Assembly: GCA_014529385.2 (NCBI GenBank)
Contig: CM043946.1
Span: 40,183,558-40,247,557, forward strand
Length of the DNA: 64,000 bases
Direction: 5' to 3'
Origin: Adiantum capillus-veneris
Lineage: Eukaryota; Streptophyta; Polypodiopsida; Polypodiales; Pteridaceae
Shown: one piece after another, positions 22,063-33,396 of the stretch
Position numbering within the stretch: the first letter of the stretch is position 1
Layout: the number at the start of each line of letters is the position of its first letter
Position numbers and translations under genes: made by a program
Notes under the pieces: model-generated
Database searches by the model: none
The model's input: the letters and a program-made list of their open reading frames with translations, nothing else
What the model was told of the DNA's origin: nothing

Positions 22063-25000
22063 GAGAATGGTGAAGATGGAATCTCCACTTCCTCAAGGGG
22101 GTCGGGCATTCCCTCACCAAACATTCTCTCTAGTAGGAAAGGTGTGTGTCCACTTTCAGATGTCCTACCCTCACTCTCTTCCCGAATGATACTGGGTATA
22201 GCTAACGGCCTGTAGTTCTTGTGAGGTTGAACTTGTGTGGGAAACACCGTGTCCAACATCTGGATATGTTTGGGTTCAGGTTCTAATCTTCGTTGAGTTT
22301 CTTCCACCAAACCCTTCAGTTGTTGGACTCGTTCAATTTCCACTGTTGGGTTTGGATAGGTTCCAATCTTTCTCTTGCAATCCTCATTTTTCGTCTCTCG
22401 TGGCTTATCTTGGGGGTTCGCAACTGGGTGGTTTAACTTTGAATACTCTTTTGGTGTTCGTCGTAATTCCCTCTCGTGATCCTCCTCACTGGATTTTTCC
22501 TTTGTAGTAATAGTTTTGGTCTCCGTGGTCTCTATCGAATCTGAGTCATCCTCAGGGTCATTCATATACACGGGATCCTCTCCTGTCCCTATGTTAGTCT
22601 TTGAACTAGGTTTTGAGCTAGAAGCATTAAGGGATTTCTTTCTTCGTGTTTTCTTCTTTCTCGCTCGGCCAATGGATGCAGCATCGACCGTGTGAGTGCA
22701 TTCACTGGTGCTATGTTTATAGTTGGTGGTGTCCCATCAACAATCTCTATTAAGTTCAATGGTGTGATTTTCAGTGCGTTTGGATTGTTAGGACACTGTG
22801 CGATCAAATGATCTATGCCACAACGATTACAAATGAGTATTGGCATTGCCAATGCACTCCCTTGACTTGTTTGCATTAGTGCAGCATTCTTTTGCATTCT
22901 AATGGGGCACTCAGCTACTCGATGTGGTCCACCACATTCGTAGCACTGAAGAGGTGGTCTCCTGGCAAAACTATTAATGTTTTGGCTTCTTGCTGCTAGC
23001 GCAGTAGCTTGATATACCGGTTTGATTTGTCCCCAATGGTCTTCCATATAGTACATGGGACACTCCTCAAGCATGTCGACTCCATAGGTGATACTAGGGT
23101 CTATGTCCCCTTCGCAATCTACATAAGTACTAGATGACTCGCAACCTATTTGGTTCATAGGTGTAACTCTTGGATGAGGGGGTTGCGGTCCTAGCACTGG
23201 AGGTGGCAACAGTGTGGTTTGGACCACATTTTGGGTTCTAGGGACCATGTGCTGTAATGGCAACTGTTGCTGCATGGTTGGGGTAGGCATCAATGCAGGA
23301 ACTCGAGGTGAGTCTGCCCAAGCTATAGGCGGTCTATTTTCCATGATGCGTTTAAGCATTAGGCAATCCTTTGCTTGATGACCATACCTACCACACGCGT
23401 TACAAGTCCCGTTAAACTTTACTCTAAAAGTAGGGCATTCACTCGTAGTATGTGGGCCCAAGAAAATTGAGCACCATTGTTGCTCCCTTCTTGGATACAT
23501 ATGAGTGTTTTGTGGAGCACGATTACCCCTAAGGCTTTCTTGGATGGCCTTGGTGAGATCTGCCAAAGTCATCTCAGATATCGTTTGCTCTTTCACGATT
23601 GGCTTTATCTTCAATGGATCATGCCCTGATGCTTGCGAGCTACTTGACTTCGGCTCGGCAGACACTCTTTCTCCTGCAATCATTAAATTATCCTCCAATT
23701 GGATTGCATTCATGATGACTGCTTCCCAAGTAGTGATACCTCTAATGACTAGGCCATTATAGATACTTTCATGTCGTAGTCCCCTAATGAATCTATCGAG
23801 CAATTGGTTGTTGTTGAATCGCTCGTTTGGATTGCATCGAGAATTCAAATTCTTTAGGCGACTAATGAAGTCTCTCACGGATTCAACTTCTTCTCGTTGG
23901 GCTTTCTGGAGCTGAGAGGCTACACCCCAAAGTACTCCCTCTCGTATGTATTCTTTTAAGAACAGTCTTCTAAGAGTAGAGTAGATCGTTTTCTCTTCTA
24001 CTCTTAAGGTTCTATACCAATCTCCAACCTTTCCGCTTAGGGTCAAACTCAAAGCCTTACACTTATGTAGCTCATTGTGCTCTTCCAAGGAATTGCACAC
24101 ATGTTCAAAGACTTCCATATGCTTTCTAGCATCTCCGTCTCCACTGAATATCTGTGTGAGCTTAGCTACTTGAATTGCCTTGCTCCTAGGCTCTCTATCA
24201 GGTGCACTATGCATGCTTTCCGCAATAGAGCGACCGATAGTTTGAGCAAATGCTGCCAAATCTCCTATTTGAGAAGGTATAATGGGTGTATGTGCTCCTG
24301 GAACCACATGTGAGATGGGAGTTTGCCTTGGCCTTGGCATACGCGCGGCTCTTGGGTCCCATATTTTGTATGGTGGTGTACCAGACGGTGGTCCAAAGTT
24401 TACAGGCGTGGCCCTAGGCGTAGGGGGTGCCTGATATGGCATGTTATTATTAAATGGCATGGCTCCACTTGTATAAGAGCTTGGATAATTCCATTATGGA
24501 TTGTAAGCTCTTGGAATAATCGGAGGTGTAGGAGCTACATGAGGCTGAGGTACGACATGTGCACATGATTGATACATACATGTAGGTATAGTTGGGGGCA
24601 CTGTGCTACTAGGCATCGGCGCAGTGTTAACAAATGAACTCCATGGTGTACTTCTTGTCATGCTCACCTCTGGGATATGCATGGTATCCGTAGTGTCATT
24701 AAGAGAAAGATGAGCTAGATCTGGGAAGGTAAAGCTGCCACTTGTGGGCTCAGATTGTACTGAGGCTCCTGGCGAAACAACATATGGAGGATCAATGGGG
24801 CTCACTGAGGGAGTCTCCATTTGTGATAGGGTTGGTTGGTTGGCCTTTCCCGTATCCAAGAATCTCATTAGGCCTGTTGAAGGCATGTTGATACCTGTGT
24901 TCTGTCTTTCTAACTCGACAATCCTATGGAGGACATCACAGACTTTCTGTTGTTGCTTATCTATGCTAGTAGCACCTGATGTGGATTGTAGAACATCTAA

Positions 25001-25864
25001 CCAACCCACATGATAGGTGTGTCCTGTGTACCGATCAGTTAAAGCTTCTGCTTGTAGGTCATACTCCCAATTTTCGTTTAGGAATATCCCATCTAGGCCT
25101 GGCGTGCTGGAGGTTTCCCTCAAGGTGGAAGCATTATTGCTCCCCATCGCTTGCCCCTCCGTGACTGCTACCTTGGGAGCAGTCGGTTGCTCGGCTGGCA
25201 TGATTGTTGTCATAGGAGCCTTTTCTTTCAGGGTTCGACTTTGTTCTAGCCTTCGTAGGTTCTCAATTTCCCTCTCCCTTGTTGCTTGCATATAGCGTTT
25301 GATCTCTTGTACTTCGGCAAGACTCCTACCATCGGGTAGTAAAACCTCAGAGGGAGATAGTCCTAAAGGATCAGGAGGTGCAGTGGATGGAACATTCACA
25401 TGCACACTCTCAAGAAGCATAGGGTCCATTTTAGGCATGAATGACGAATTTACTTCCCCACTCCCTTCATTTATTTCATTAACCGCATGTTCGGAGCGAG
25501 TAGCTCTACTAAGGGTCTCTTTTAAGCGGCTAAACACGCTGGACCCGGGCTGTGGGCCCATGGCATGCATGTCTTGACTTGAACTATCAGGGTTTAGTGT
25601 AGGATACCCCTCCATGACTTCGTAGTGAGAGAAAGAATCACTAGACGCAATATGAGGATCTTGGGTCGCGCTACCTTGAGTCCCGGCCGAAGGTCCAGAA
25701 CCTAGGGTGGAGGAATAATGGGTGCCTGCGTAAATGGAGGCACTACCAATATGCTCGTGCTCTAACACTCGTCCAGAGCGTAGGTTTATATGACTTGGAT
25801 CCCCTGGAAGTGTCAGTGAGGGCCCGTGAAGGCTTCTCACCCAGTAATTTTGGGTGTTTTGCAA
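21942..25864 (-). pseudogene. gag of Gypsy B, unusually long
   Basis: About 1,300 codons. Near its start lies HINLRSGRVLEHEHIG, containing the LRSGR motif familiar from plant Athila/Tat gag. The capsid region includes YIREGVLWGVASQLQKAQRE and NERFNNNQLLDRFIRGLRHE. Four knuckle-like motifs follow: CSIFLGPHTTSEC (first pair degenerate), CNACGRYGHQAKDC, CYECGGPHRVAEC and CNRCGIDHLIAQC; three use CX2CX3HX4C spacing. One in-frame stop (24494) and a frameshift near 22580 interrupt it. It would form particles and package RNA. Confidence 0.88.
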
Positions 25865-26852
25865 CCCAAGTCTTTTCTTATTTATTTATTTTTTGATTTT
25901 TTTGGTCCTTTTTTTTCTGACCCAGCTATAGAATAGAACGTATGATAGCTCAAAACAAGCGTCTCGGTCAGAGGGACATGCCGTGCTTTACAGCCCTCCG
26001 TTTGGTCACTTTATGCCCTCGGAATCCCTAAAACTGTCAATTTCTAGTAGGGAACTAGGCCCAAATTAGAAAGTCTAAGGGTGCAAATGGGAAGAGAAGG
26101 GAGGAGAGTGGAGGACTTGCCCCACATGCTCTCATTCCCTCTTGAGGGGGTAGGGTATATATATAAGAGTGAGTCTAGTGTATATCATAAGACTGAGGCC
26201 TGGGCCTGGGCTTGGGCTTGGGCTTGGGCTTGGGCTTGGGAAAATGATCCCGATCCCAATCAAAATTTTAGTGTAGCCCCCTAGTCACTCACGCTTAAAT
26301 ATTTTCGGCTTTTTTGAAATTTTTTTAAGTTTTTATTTTTATTTTTTATTTTGACGATGACCGGGCGCGGTTTAGGTGACCCTTTCTTGGCCACACACAC
26401 TCTCACCTACCTAACCTCCCACTCAACAGCTCACTGACAGCTCACTACCTTATCTACTTACTAACAGTGCTGCTAACCACTGACTAATCTGTTAACTGCT
26501 TACTGGCAGTGAGCTAACTGTCCACCTACTTCCTCTCTCACTACCTTGCTGTGCAAAGACCGTGTGCAACCAAACCTTGACAGAAAATTGTGTACAGACT
26601 GTGTGCAAACAGAAATTGCTAACTGCCTTCCTACTTATTCATTCACTGCAAACAAGCTAACGACTACTAATTGTGCAAAGACTGTGTGCAAACAGAAAAC
26701 ACAACATTATGCAGAAATCACAGAACTTGCAGACAACACAGAAATTAACAACTTACAGAAAAACAACTCATTCCTCTTCCTCTTCCTCTTCTTTCCTACT
26801 ACAAACAACTCATAGGAGAAGCACAAAGTGCCTCTTGGGCTTAGTGCAGGGC
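25865..26852 (-). other. 5' leader of Gypsy B
   Basis: Non-coding. It contains a hexamer array, GGGCTT on the plus strand, at about 26204-26246, and a low-complexity stretch of CTAAC/ACTAC-type words at about 26395-26530. D has both features at the equivalent place (49742-49766 and 49380-49610). Confidence 0.75.
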
Positions 26853-26873
26853 GATTCCCCGGCAAGGGCGCCA
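26853..26873 (-). promoter_or_regulatory. tRNA-Asp primer binding site of Gypsy B
   Basis: TGGCGCCCTTGCCGGGGA on the minus strand, four bases inside the LTR. It matches the complement of the plant tRNA-Asp 3' end with one mismatch, the primer typical of Athila/Tat elements. Confidence 0.88.
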
Positions 26874-26877
26874 AAAA

Positions 26878-27120
26878 TGTGTGCTCCCTGCCGCACTGTC
26901 GAAGCAAGGGACTTGCCGATACACCGTGTGCGAGCCACAAATGGCTCCAAGCACACAACAAGACTAATCTAGCAAGCTCAAGAGAGCAAAGGGTGTGTCA
27001 CTCACCGCTCTACGCTCGCCTTCGTGGTGGATTCCTCGCCGCGATGAAGAAGAAGCTGCAGTCGTGCCACGCTCAACCGTTTCGCTGCCGTCGTGCCTTC
27101 GTAATGCTCGATCGCACACA

Positions 27121-27184
<64 letters not shown>

Positions 27185-27486
27185 AGGAGGTGAAGAAGAA
27201 GAAGATGGAGATGGAGATGGAGCAAGAGCACTCTTCTATTGCACAAATGAGAGAATGAGTGAATTTTAGGTTTAGTTGGCTTTTATATGAGCTCACCCCA
27301 TTCACACTTGGGCGCCCATGCTTAGCCAACTAATCCCTTGAATTTCCCAGTTAGAGTGCGCCTCTCATTGGCGATCACTCTTACCCTTTTCCTATTGGTC
27401 CGACAAGCCCGGTACCTGACTCTACCAAATACATAATACACGTCCGTCGTAGGTGATGGGGTGTCCGTGAGCCGTGAGGGTTAACA
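26878..27486 (-). repeat. 5' LTR of Gypsy B
   Basis: Minus strand starts TGTTAACCCTCACGG and ends GGAGCACACA. The TATA box TATAAAAG is at 27287-27280. A GT/GA-type tract on that strand (plus-strand CT at about 27128-27152 and CA at 27157-27184) follows downstream. It lies against Copia G sequence at 27487. Confidence 0.88.
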
Positions 27487-27825
27487 ACATTCTACCACGG
27501 AAGCAGAGTATGTAGCAATGACGGAGGCAAGCAAAGAAATTCTGTGGCTTCATAGATTCTTAGAAGAGCTTGGATTCAAACAAGACAATTGTGTCTTGTA
27601 CATTGATAGCCAAAGCGCTATCCATCTTGCGAAGAACTGAGCCTTTCATTCAAGGACAAAGCACATTGAGGTGAGATATCACTTCATACGCACTCTTTTG
27701 GAAGAGGGACAACTAAAGCTAGGAAAGGTGCATACAAGTGAGAATCCTGCAGACGTGTGTACAAAGGTGGTCAATAAGGAGAAGTTGAGCTTTTTCTCAT
27801 CTTCAATCGGCATTCAAGGATAAGA
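27487..27825 (+). pseudogene. Copia G RNase H C-terminal fragment
   Basis: Begins in the Copia signature STTEAEYVAMTEASKE, continues LYIDSQSAIHLAKN, stop, AFHSRTKHIEVRYHFIR, and ends near HTSENPADVCTKVV, the conserved end of Copia RNase H. One in-frame TGA at about 27638. The 5' remainder of G was lost with the left side of B. Confidence 0.9.
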
Positions 27826-27883
27826 AGCCAGAATGGAAAGCAGTCACAGGTTTGGTTTGGAGATCAGTCTCCAAGTGGGAGAT

Positions 27884-28644
27884 TCTTAAGTATGGAGCCT
27901 AATTTACCCTTGTAATTTTCTGTGGTAAAAGCGCACATTTGTAAGGCCCCCATTATGAGGAGAAGCCATCGTGCGTGAAGGAAAATCACTCACAGGAAAC
28001 CAAAATTTTCATGGACAAGAATCAGGGGCAACTTTAGAGGCCTCGGGGGCGGAGGCCCCTGAGACTTTTTTTCGCCGGAATATTATGGTCGGACGGCGGC
28101 CGGAAAATGGTCGGAAAACAACCGGTCAGTTGGCCGGTGGCCGGTAGTCAATGGCCAATGGCCGGTGGTCGAAAGTCAATGGCCTGTGGCCGGTGGCCGA
28201 TTTCAAAAGCGGACTTGTCTTCTCAAGGGCGGCCACACATGGGCGGATTGGAGGGTCCGAATTGGACTTATTCACACAAGGGCGGCTACACATGGGTGTC
28301 TCTCATAAGAGAGGGCAGCCCTTTTGGCCTATAAAAGGAGGCCATTTCTACACACATTTCATAGTGTGAAGTTGATGCAACAAGGTGAGTGTGAGGTGGT
28401 GAGAGTGAAGCAAGGCGGGAGCTCTATCAAGGGTTTAATCCCTTTGTAAACTACTTCTTCTTTTGAAGTGCTAAAGCCATTGAGTGGCTGCTTTCCTGTG
28501 GACGTAGCCCACATTGGGTGAACTACGTATATTGTGTGTACTCTCTCTCTCTCTCTACTGTATAATCTCTTGTGTGTGAAATCTATCTCTCTCCATTAAG
28601 TAATCTACTCAAAAATCTATTTAGCTACGTCTTATTTTCTAACA
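27884..28644 (+). repeat. 3' LTR of Copia G
   Basis: Preceded by a purine-rich tract (AAGTGGGAGA), starts TCTTAAGTATGG (first G mutated) and ends TTTTCTAACA. TATA box TATAAAAG is at 28330-28337. A CCGGT/GGCCGG-rich tandem patch lies at about 28075-28205. Right of 28644 the Gypsy C RNase H text begins. Confidence 0.82.
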
Positions 28645-31381
28645 CATTGTTAGAATGTGAATCTAACAATTGGCCCAACGAAAATACCTTTGTCCCTTTG
28701 TCATCAAAGACCACTATGCCTGTAGCTGCTTTGTCGGACGCTCGCTTGTAGGCTCCATCAAAGTAGAGAGAGTATGCTCCTTCTACCATCGGTGGTACTG
28801 GAGGTAATCGGACTTCTCCTTCCTTAGATTGCTTCTCCTTCCCTTCAAAGACTTGGTAGGTCGTGAGTCCCCCCAAACTTGCCCTTGTCGTGCTTTCTAC
28901 CTGTACCGTGTAGTCAAACTCTTGTAGACGAACTAACCATTTAGTAATTCTAGCAGACACATCCATGTGTTGTACAACATAGGGAAATATTTCATCCGTG
29001 GTTAGAATCACAAATTGCTTTGGCAGCAAATATGACCTAAACTTTGTAGTTGCAAATCTAAGAGCTAGGACTAAGTGTTCCACATGGGTGAAACCTTTCT
29101 CTCCTGCTGTCATCATTCGACTAGAGAAGTAGATTGGACTCATGAAAGATGTCGTCGTATCCTTTTGGAGTAGCACAGCCCCCAATGAGTCATCACCAAC
29201 ACTTGAGGTGACATAGAATTTTTCATCCCACTTAGGTGGTGAGATAGTTGGCAGAGTGGCCAAGACCTCCTTTACCTTGTTGTAGTGATGTTCGCTTTCC
29301 TCGTCCAAAGTGAAAGTTGATCTTTGAGTGAGTTGTTGCAGTGGTAGAACAAGTTGTGATAGTAGATGTATGAATCTACTGAGGTACCTCACCTTCTGTA
29401 GAAAAGAGACCAGTTGACGTGCGGTTGTTGGTGAAGGTAGGGCTATGAGTGCGGACACCTTACTTGGGTCGGCGTTGATACCTTTTGCTGAAATTTCATG
29501 GCCTAGTAGAATGACTTTACTCTCCCCAATGTGGCATTTATCCACATTTAATTGCCCGCCTAGGCTCTACAACCTGGCCAAACCTTCAGTTACCTTTTCT
29601 AAATGTGAAATACGGGAGCTATATATACAAAAATCATCAATGAACACTCTTATGGATGTTCCAAAGAACGGTTGAAAAACATATGTGACATATCTTTGGA
29701 ATGTGGCAGGTGCATTTGTGAGACCAAATGGCATAACCCTGTATGCAAAACAACCCCATGGCGTGATAAAAGTAGTTTTTAGCTGATCTTCCAAGGCTAT
29801 GCGTATTTGAAAGTATCCTGAATAACCATCACAGACGGTATAGTACTCAAAACCCGCTACTTCATTCAGAATTTCATCCAAGAAAGGGAGAGGAAAGTGG
29901 TCTCTCTTTGTAGCTACATTTAGTGGTTTGTAGTCAACACAGACCCTCCACTTACCATTGTTTTTAGGCATCACCACTACGAGTGACACCCATTCTGAGT
30001 TTTCTACAGGATAGATGAATCCCGCCTCCAGCAGTTTCCTCACCTCGGCCAAGAGTGCCTTTTCTTGTATGACCCCCAGTCGCCGTAGCTTTTGCACAAC
30101 TGGTTTTACCCCTTCCTTCAACTTAATATGATGTTCCACCACTGTAATGCCTGTGATTCTTTCATAGTTATCATTGAACAGGTTAGGAAATCCCATCAAC
30201 ATTTGCAAAAAACTATCTTTTTCCTCAAGTGTTAATTCCGTAGACAACATACCCTTCAACCTACTTCCTCCTAGGCCAGGTGATTTGCTCTCCTCTTCAT
30301 TGGGTTGCCCTTTTGGTGATGGATCACCAGTTGTGCTTACCCTTTGTGGATCCTTCATAATGATACCCATCACATCAATGAAACTATCACTTTCGTCGGT
30401 GGATGTGGTCTCCTCCTCAGAAGTGGAAGATTCGCTAGTGGTTTCATCTGCCGATGTTTCCAGATTCATTTGCTTCTGCTTGCCAATCCTCATGTCGTAG
30501 TAGATTGTCTCCCCTTTCTTACCGGTCATGCGTAGAAGGCCAGTATCCCAGTCCTGTTTTTCCTTCATGGCCATCAACCATGGCCTTCCCAAGATTAGTG
30601 GATAGTCCTCCCCCTTAGTAGGCATTACAAAAACATCTACCTCTACCTCAGTGTTGAAAGCTTTTATTTTTACAGCACTTACCACACCCACACACTTTAC
30701 TTTTGTGTTGTTTTCCATCTTTGCCTTGCATGGAGAAGGCCTGTCAACCTCGAGCCCTAATCGAAGCATCATAGCTTCGCTCATTACACAGATTTGTGCA
30801 CCTCCATCAATGTAGGTGTTTCCAACCCTCTTTCCTTTTATGTTTACGTCGACAATTGGAAGGATGTCATCCATGTTGCATCCCGAAATTGCTCCGGCTA
30901 CCTTTGTTTTGGAGCGTCTTGTACTTACCATTTTGGACCATTGTCGCCTTACTTTAGGTACAAGATGTAGCAACTGTGGCCATGTAATCTTCGGTCCTTG
31001 CTCTGCCACATCCAATGTTAGATCATAGGGCTTAGAAATTTCCCCTAGCTGGAAGTCGGTGATGCCCAATTTTCGTCGTGGCCTGGATGGCCTCTTGCTA
31101 GTATCTCCTCTCATGCTTCTCTCATCATCTGATTGTGTAGCTTTCTCCCTCCTAGCTCTTTTCACAGTCATGGCTTCAAGTGGTTCTAAAAAGGTTACCT
31201 TCTCCTTACCCTTGTCCCTCTCCTTTGCTCTGGGAGGATCCACTACTACGGCTTTTCCTTTCTCTTCTAGCCTTATGATGTTTATAGGGCGATCAGGTGG
31301 TGGTGCTGGTGGAAGAGGTGGGATGGATGCTTGTGGTGGTGTTTGGGGTGGACGTAGAATTTGTGTTGGTGGGGTTGGTGC
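28645..31381 (-). pseudogene. pol of Gypsy C: protease, RT, RNase H, second RNase H
   Basis: One frame from the gag stop to 28645, broken by a TAG at 29567. Protease: NTYIDGGAQICVMSEAM and PLILGRPWLMAMKE. RT: GKWRVCVDYKPLN, FAYRVMPFGLTNAPATFQRY, catalytic FIDDF. The first RNase H (KWDEKFYVTSSVGDDSLGAV) has Thr-Ser where catalytic Asp is expected. Then YSLYFDGAYKRASDKAATG begins an archaeal-type RNase H, cut off at SHSNN by Copia G. Two RNase H domains with a degenerate first one are known in Tat/Ogre elements. Confidence 0.87.
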
Positions 31382-32281
31382 TCAGGGTGGGGGTGTTCTT
31401 TCTCTAGGGGGTGACAATTGGTTCCTCCTACCTCCTCTATTATAGTTTTGTCGTGGTTTGGGACAGTAGAACATACCGTGACCGTCTTCTCCGCAGTTGT
31501 AGCAGTGATACTCCCTGTTTTGTCGTCGTGCTCTTCCAGGGTCTTGATCTCTTTCTTGACTCCTCCCTTGCTGTATTAAGTGGACAGACAAATTTTGCAG
31601 TTGGTCAGTAATATGGGCCAACATATCTTGTTGGTCATCTCTTACCCCAAGAGCCGGTGGTGGTGGTGGAATGGTGGTTGTCGTAGTTGCTGGTCGACGC
31701 GATGTTCCTGCTTCTGTTGACTCGGTTTCTTTGGCTTTCGTTCGCAGCTTCTTGTCCTTAAGGCGAGCAATCTCAACGGCTAACTCATACGCAGCCGGGA
31801 ATCTACCTTTCACCTTCTCCTTGAGAAGCGGCCATAAGCCATGCGTGAACTGATCTTTTTTTAGGAAATCGGGTGCAGCTTCCCCCCTTGCCAGTGACTC
31901 AACCCACCGTTCCCACAAATCCACAAATTTGGACTCATAGGAGGCATATTCTAAAAGACCCTCCTGCTTCAAGTCTCTCAACTTGTCCCACAACTTTTCT
32001 GAAGTGGTACCTCCCCCAAAGCGCCTCTTAAAAGCGGTTTTTAAGGGTTCCCAGTCATCCTTGGTTGCTTGTGGAAGTGCATTGTACCATGATCTAGCTT
32101 CTAGCTTCATGAGATGCTTAAAGATTCTAACCCGGGATTCATCCGTATCTTTGTTGCTCACTACACATGCTACTTCAAAGTCATCTAGGAAGTCTGTTAC
32201 CAAATCCTCCCCCTTCTTTCCTTTAAATGTTGGAAATGCTACACTTGCCATGATTACTAAGAGAGAGCTACAAAGACACAC
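31382..32281 (-). CDS. gag of Gypsy C
   Basis: A 299-codon open frame; MASVAFPTFKGKKGEDLVTD, starting 10 codons in, is the likelier initiation. The capsid (Retrotrans_gag) region includes LMKLEARSWYNALPQATKDD and LKTAFKRRFGGGTTSEKLWD. Then a Thr/Pro-rich linker and one CX2CX4HX4C zinc knuckle, CYNCGEDGHGMFYC, followed by basic residues. The frame ends in TGA at 31384-31382 and pol continues in the same frame, so gag-pol would need readthrough or the stop is a mutation. Length is normal for a Gypsy gag, and there is no internal stop. Confidence 0.88.
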   Translation of the reverse strand: MCLCSSLLVIMASVAFPTFKGKKGEDLVTDFLDDFEVACVVSNKDTDESRVRIFKHLMKLEARSWYNALPQATKDDWEPLKTAFKRRFGGGTTSEKLWDKLRDLKQEGLLEYASYESKFVDLWERWVESLARGEAAPDFLKKDQFTHGLWPLLKEKVKGRFPAAYELAVEIARLKDKKLRTKAKETESTEAGTSRRPATTTTTIPPPPPALGVRDDQQDMLAHITDQLQNLSVHLIQQGRSQERDQDPGRARRQNREYHCYNCGEDGHGMFYCPKPRQNYNRGGRRNQLSPPRERTPPP

Positions 32282-32334
32282 TGCTTAACTTGCAAAAGTT
32301 TTTTTCTTCTTTACAAGGAGGCGTGTATACCCTC

Positions 32335-33007
32335 TTATACTAGGACATAGATTAAAACTTCAAACGGTACATTGCCTTGTACCAAAGGTAAGACAAATGG
32401 CTGATCTGATGCCAGAACCTCAAAAAACTGCTCCCCACCCAGCATGGTGTCAATGACGTGCTGGTAGTGAGCCTTCAAGTCCAGTATTACCTTGATTGAG
32501 CGTACACGTGTTGGTATGTGTGATCTGTCTTGAGGTAGGTTGTACTGATTCATGTGAAGCTTAGAGGTGCTTAGTCACTGTCCAAGCTTGTGGGAGAGGG
32601 TGGTGTTCTTTCCTGAAACAAACTCAGTAGATCCCTAGTTTCTCTAGTGAGAGTGTGAGCCAATGATTCCGTTATCTGTGCTGCAGCATCAGGTGCGACT
32701 TGAAAACTGACTGTGATAATTACCTCGGTGACTTGAGTTACCCGATTCTCAAAGTAGAATAGTGTTGATTCTCTATTGTGCAGAGCTCCTTCCATTTTGT
32801 TGTTGTGGGTTGGTTGTAGGTTGCGGACATGGTTTCGACCTTCTCCTTCTTCTTCTTGGCATTTGGCCTATGTATATCCACTGGGTTTGGCGTGTTGGTT
32901 GAATCTCCCACTGCAAATCGATTACAGTTATGCCTGGCACTCAAACTTCGATGGAGATGCGGAGTTCGTCTAGTTGTGCTTGGAGCTCTTCTTATTCTGT
33001 CGTCCAA
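32335..33007 (-). other. Leader of Gypsy C with short open frames
   Basis: Three overlapping or adjacent frames of 72-89 codons (33007-32738, 32795-32571, 32553-32335) precede gag. None has a domain I recognise and they are in different frames. Ogre-type elements carry an extra ORF before gag, so a decayed ORF1 is possible. I do not call a protein. Confidence 0.4.
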
Positions 33008-33040
33008 TTAGCAAATCCTGCTAGCCATTCATCCATTCAC

Positions 33041-33105
33041 AATAGTTTAGGGGTTTCAGTCTTGTAAACTGAAGGTCTTGAGTTCCATCCTCAGTGGGGG
33101 CACCA
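33041..33105 (-). promoter_or_regulatory. tRNA-Thr(UGU)-like extended primer binding region of Gypsy C
   Basis: Read on the plus strand this is the 3' two-thirds of a tRNA: anticodon stem TCAGT/ACTGA around loop CTTGTAA (anticodon TGT), a 5-base variable loop, T stem TTGAG/CTCAG around TTCCATC, acceptor strand TGGGGGC, then A and CCA. It ends two bases from the LTR at 33108. On the element strand this is a primer site complementary not to 18 but to about 60 bases of the tRNA. The D arm is only partly recognisable and the 5' acceptor strand is absent, so it is not a tRNA gene. Confidence 0.75.
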
Positions 33106-33107
33106 AA

Positions 33108-33338
33108 TGACGGGAGCAAAGCGAACCCCGAACCCCCGACGGCCTCTAAAACACCGGGAACCGAATGGCGTGCCTCGATCCTGTCATGGTAAAGCAAACA
33201 GGGGGCACCACCTAGCTTCAGCGGATAGGACGCAAAAAACACACCACCATAACAAAGTTTTCATCCAAGAGAGATGGATGCTTGGGAGTAATGATGAAGA
33301 GGAAAGGGAATGAGATCAAGTGTGTGTGTGTGTGTGTA

Positions 33339-33396
<58 letters not shown>

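Larger units (their letters stand above)
13906..27486 (-). mobile_element. Gypsy B: nearly complete Athila-like LTR retrotransposon
   Basis: Reads right to left: 5' LTR 27486-26878, tRNA-Asp primer site, leader, gag, protease, RT, RNase H, integrase, C-terminal extension, separate small ORF, long 3' UTR, polypurine tract, truncated 3' LTR 14184-13906. Only a handful of frameshifts and stops interrupt coding, so it is the best reference for the A/B/D family. It inserted into Copia G just before the STTEAEY motif of its RNase H. Confidence 0.9.

Noticed and set aside
20923-25577. Antisense frames opposite B gag and protease
   Set aside because: Shadow frames of a real coding strand; no motifs, and they stop at random.
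33041-33105. A functional tRNA-Thr gene
   Set aside because: The 5' acceptor strand and part of the D arm are missing, CCA is encoded, and it abuts an LTR at the primer position.
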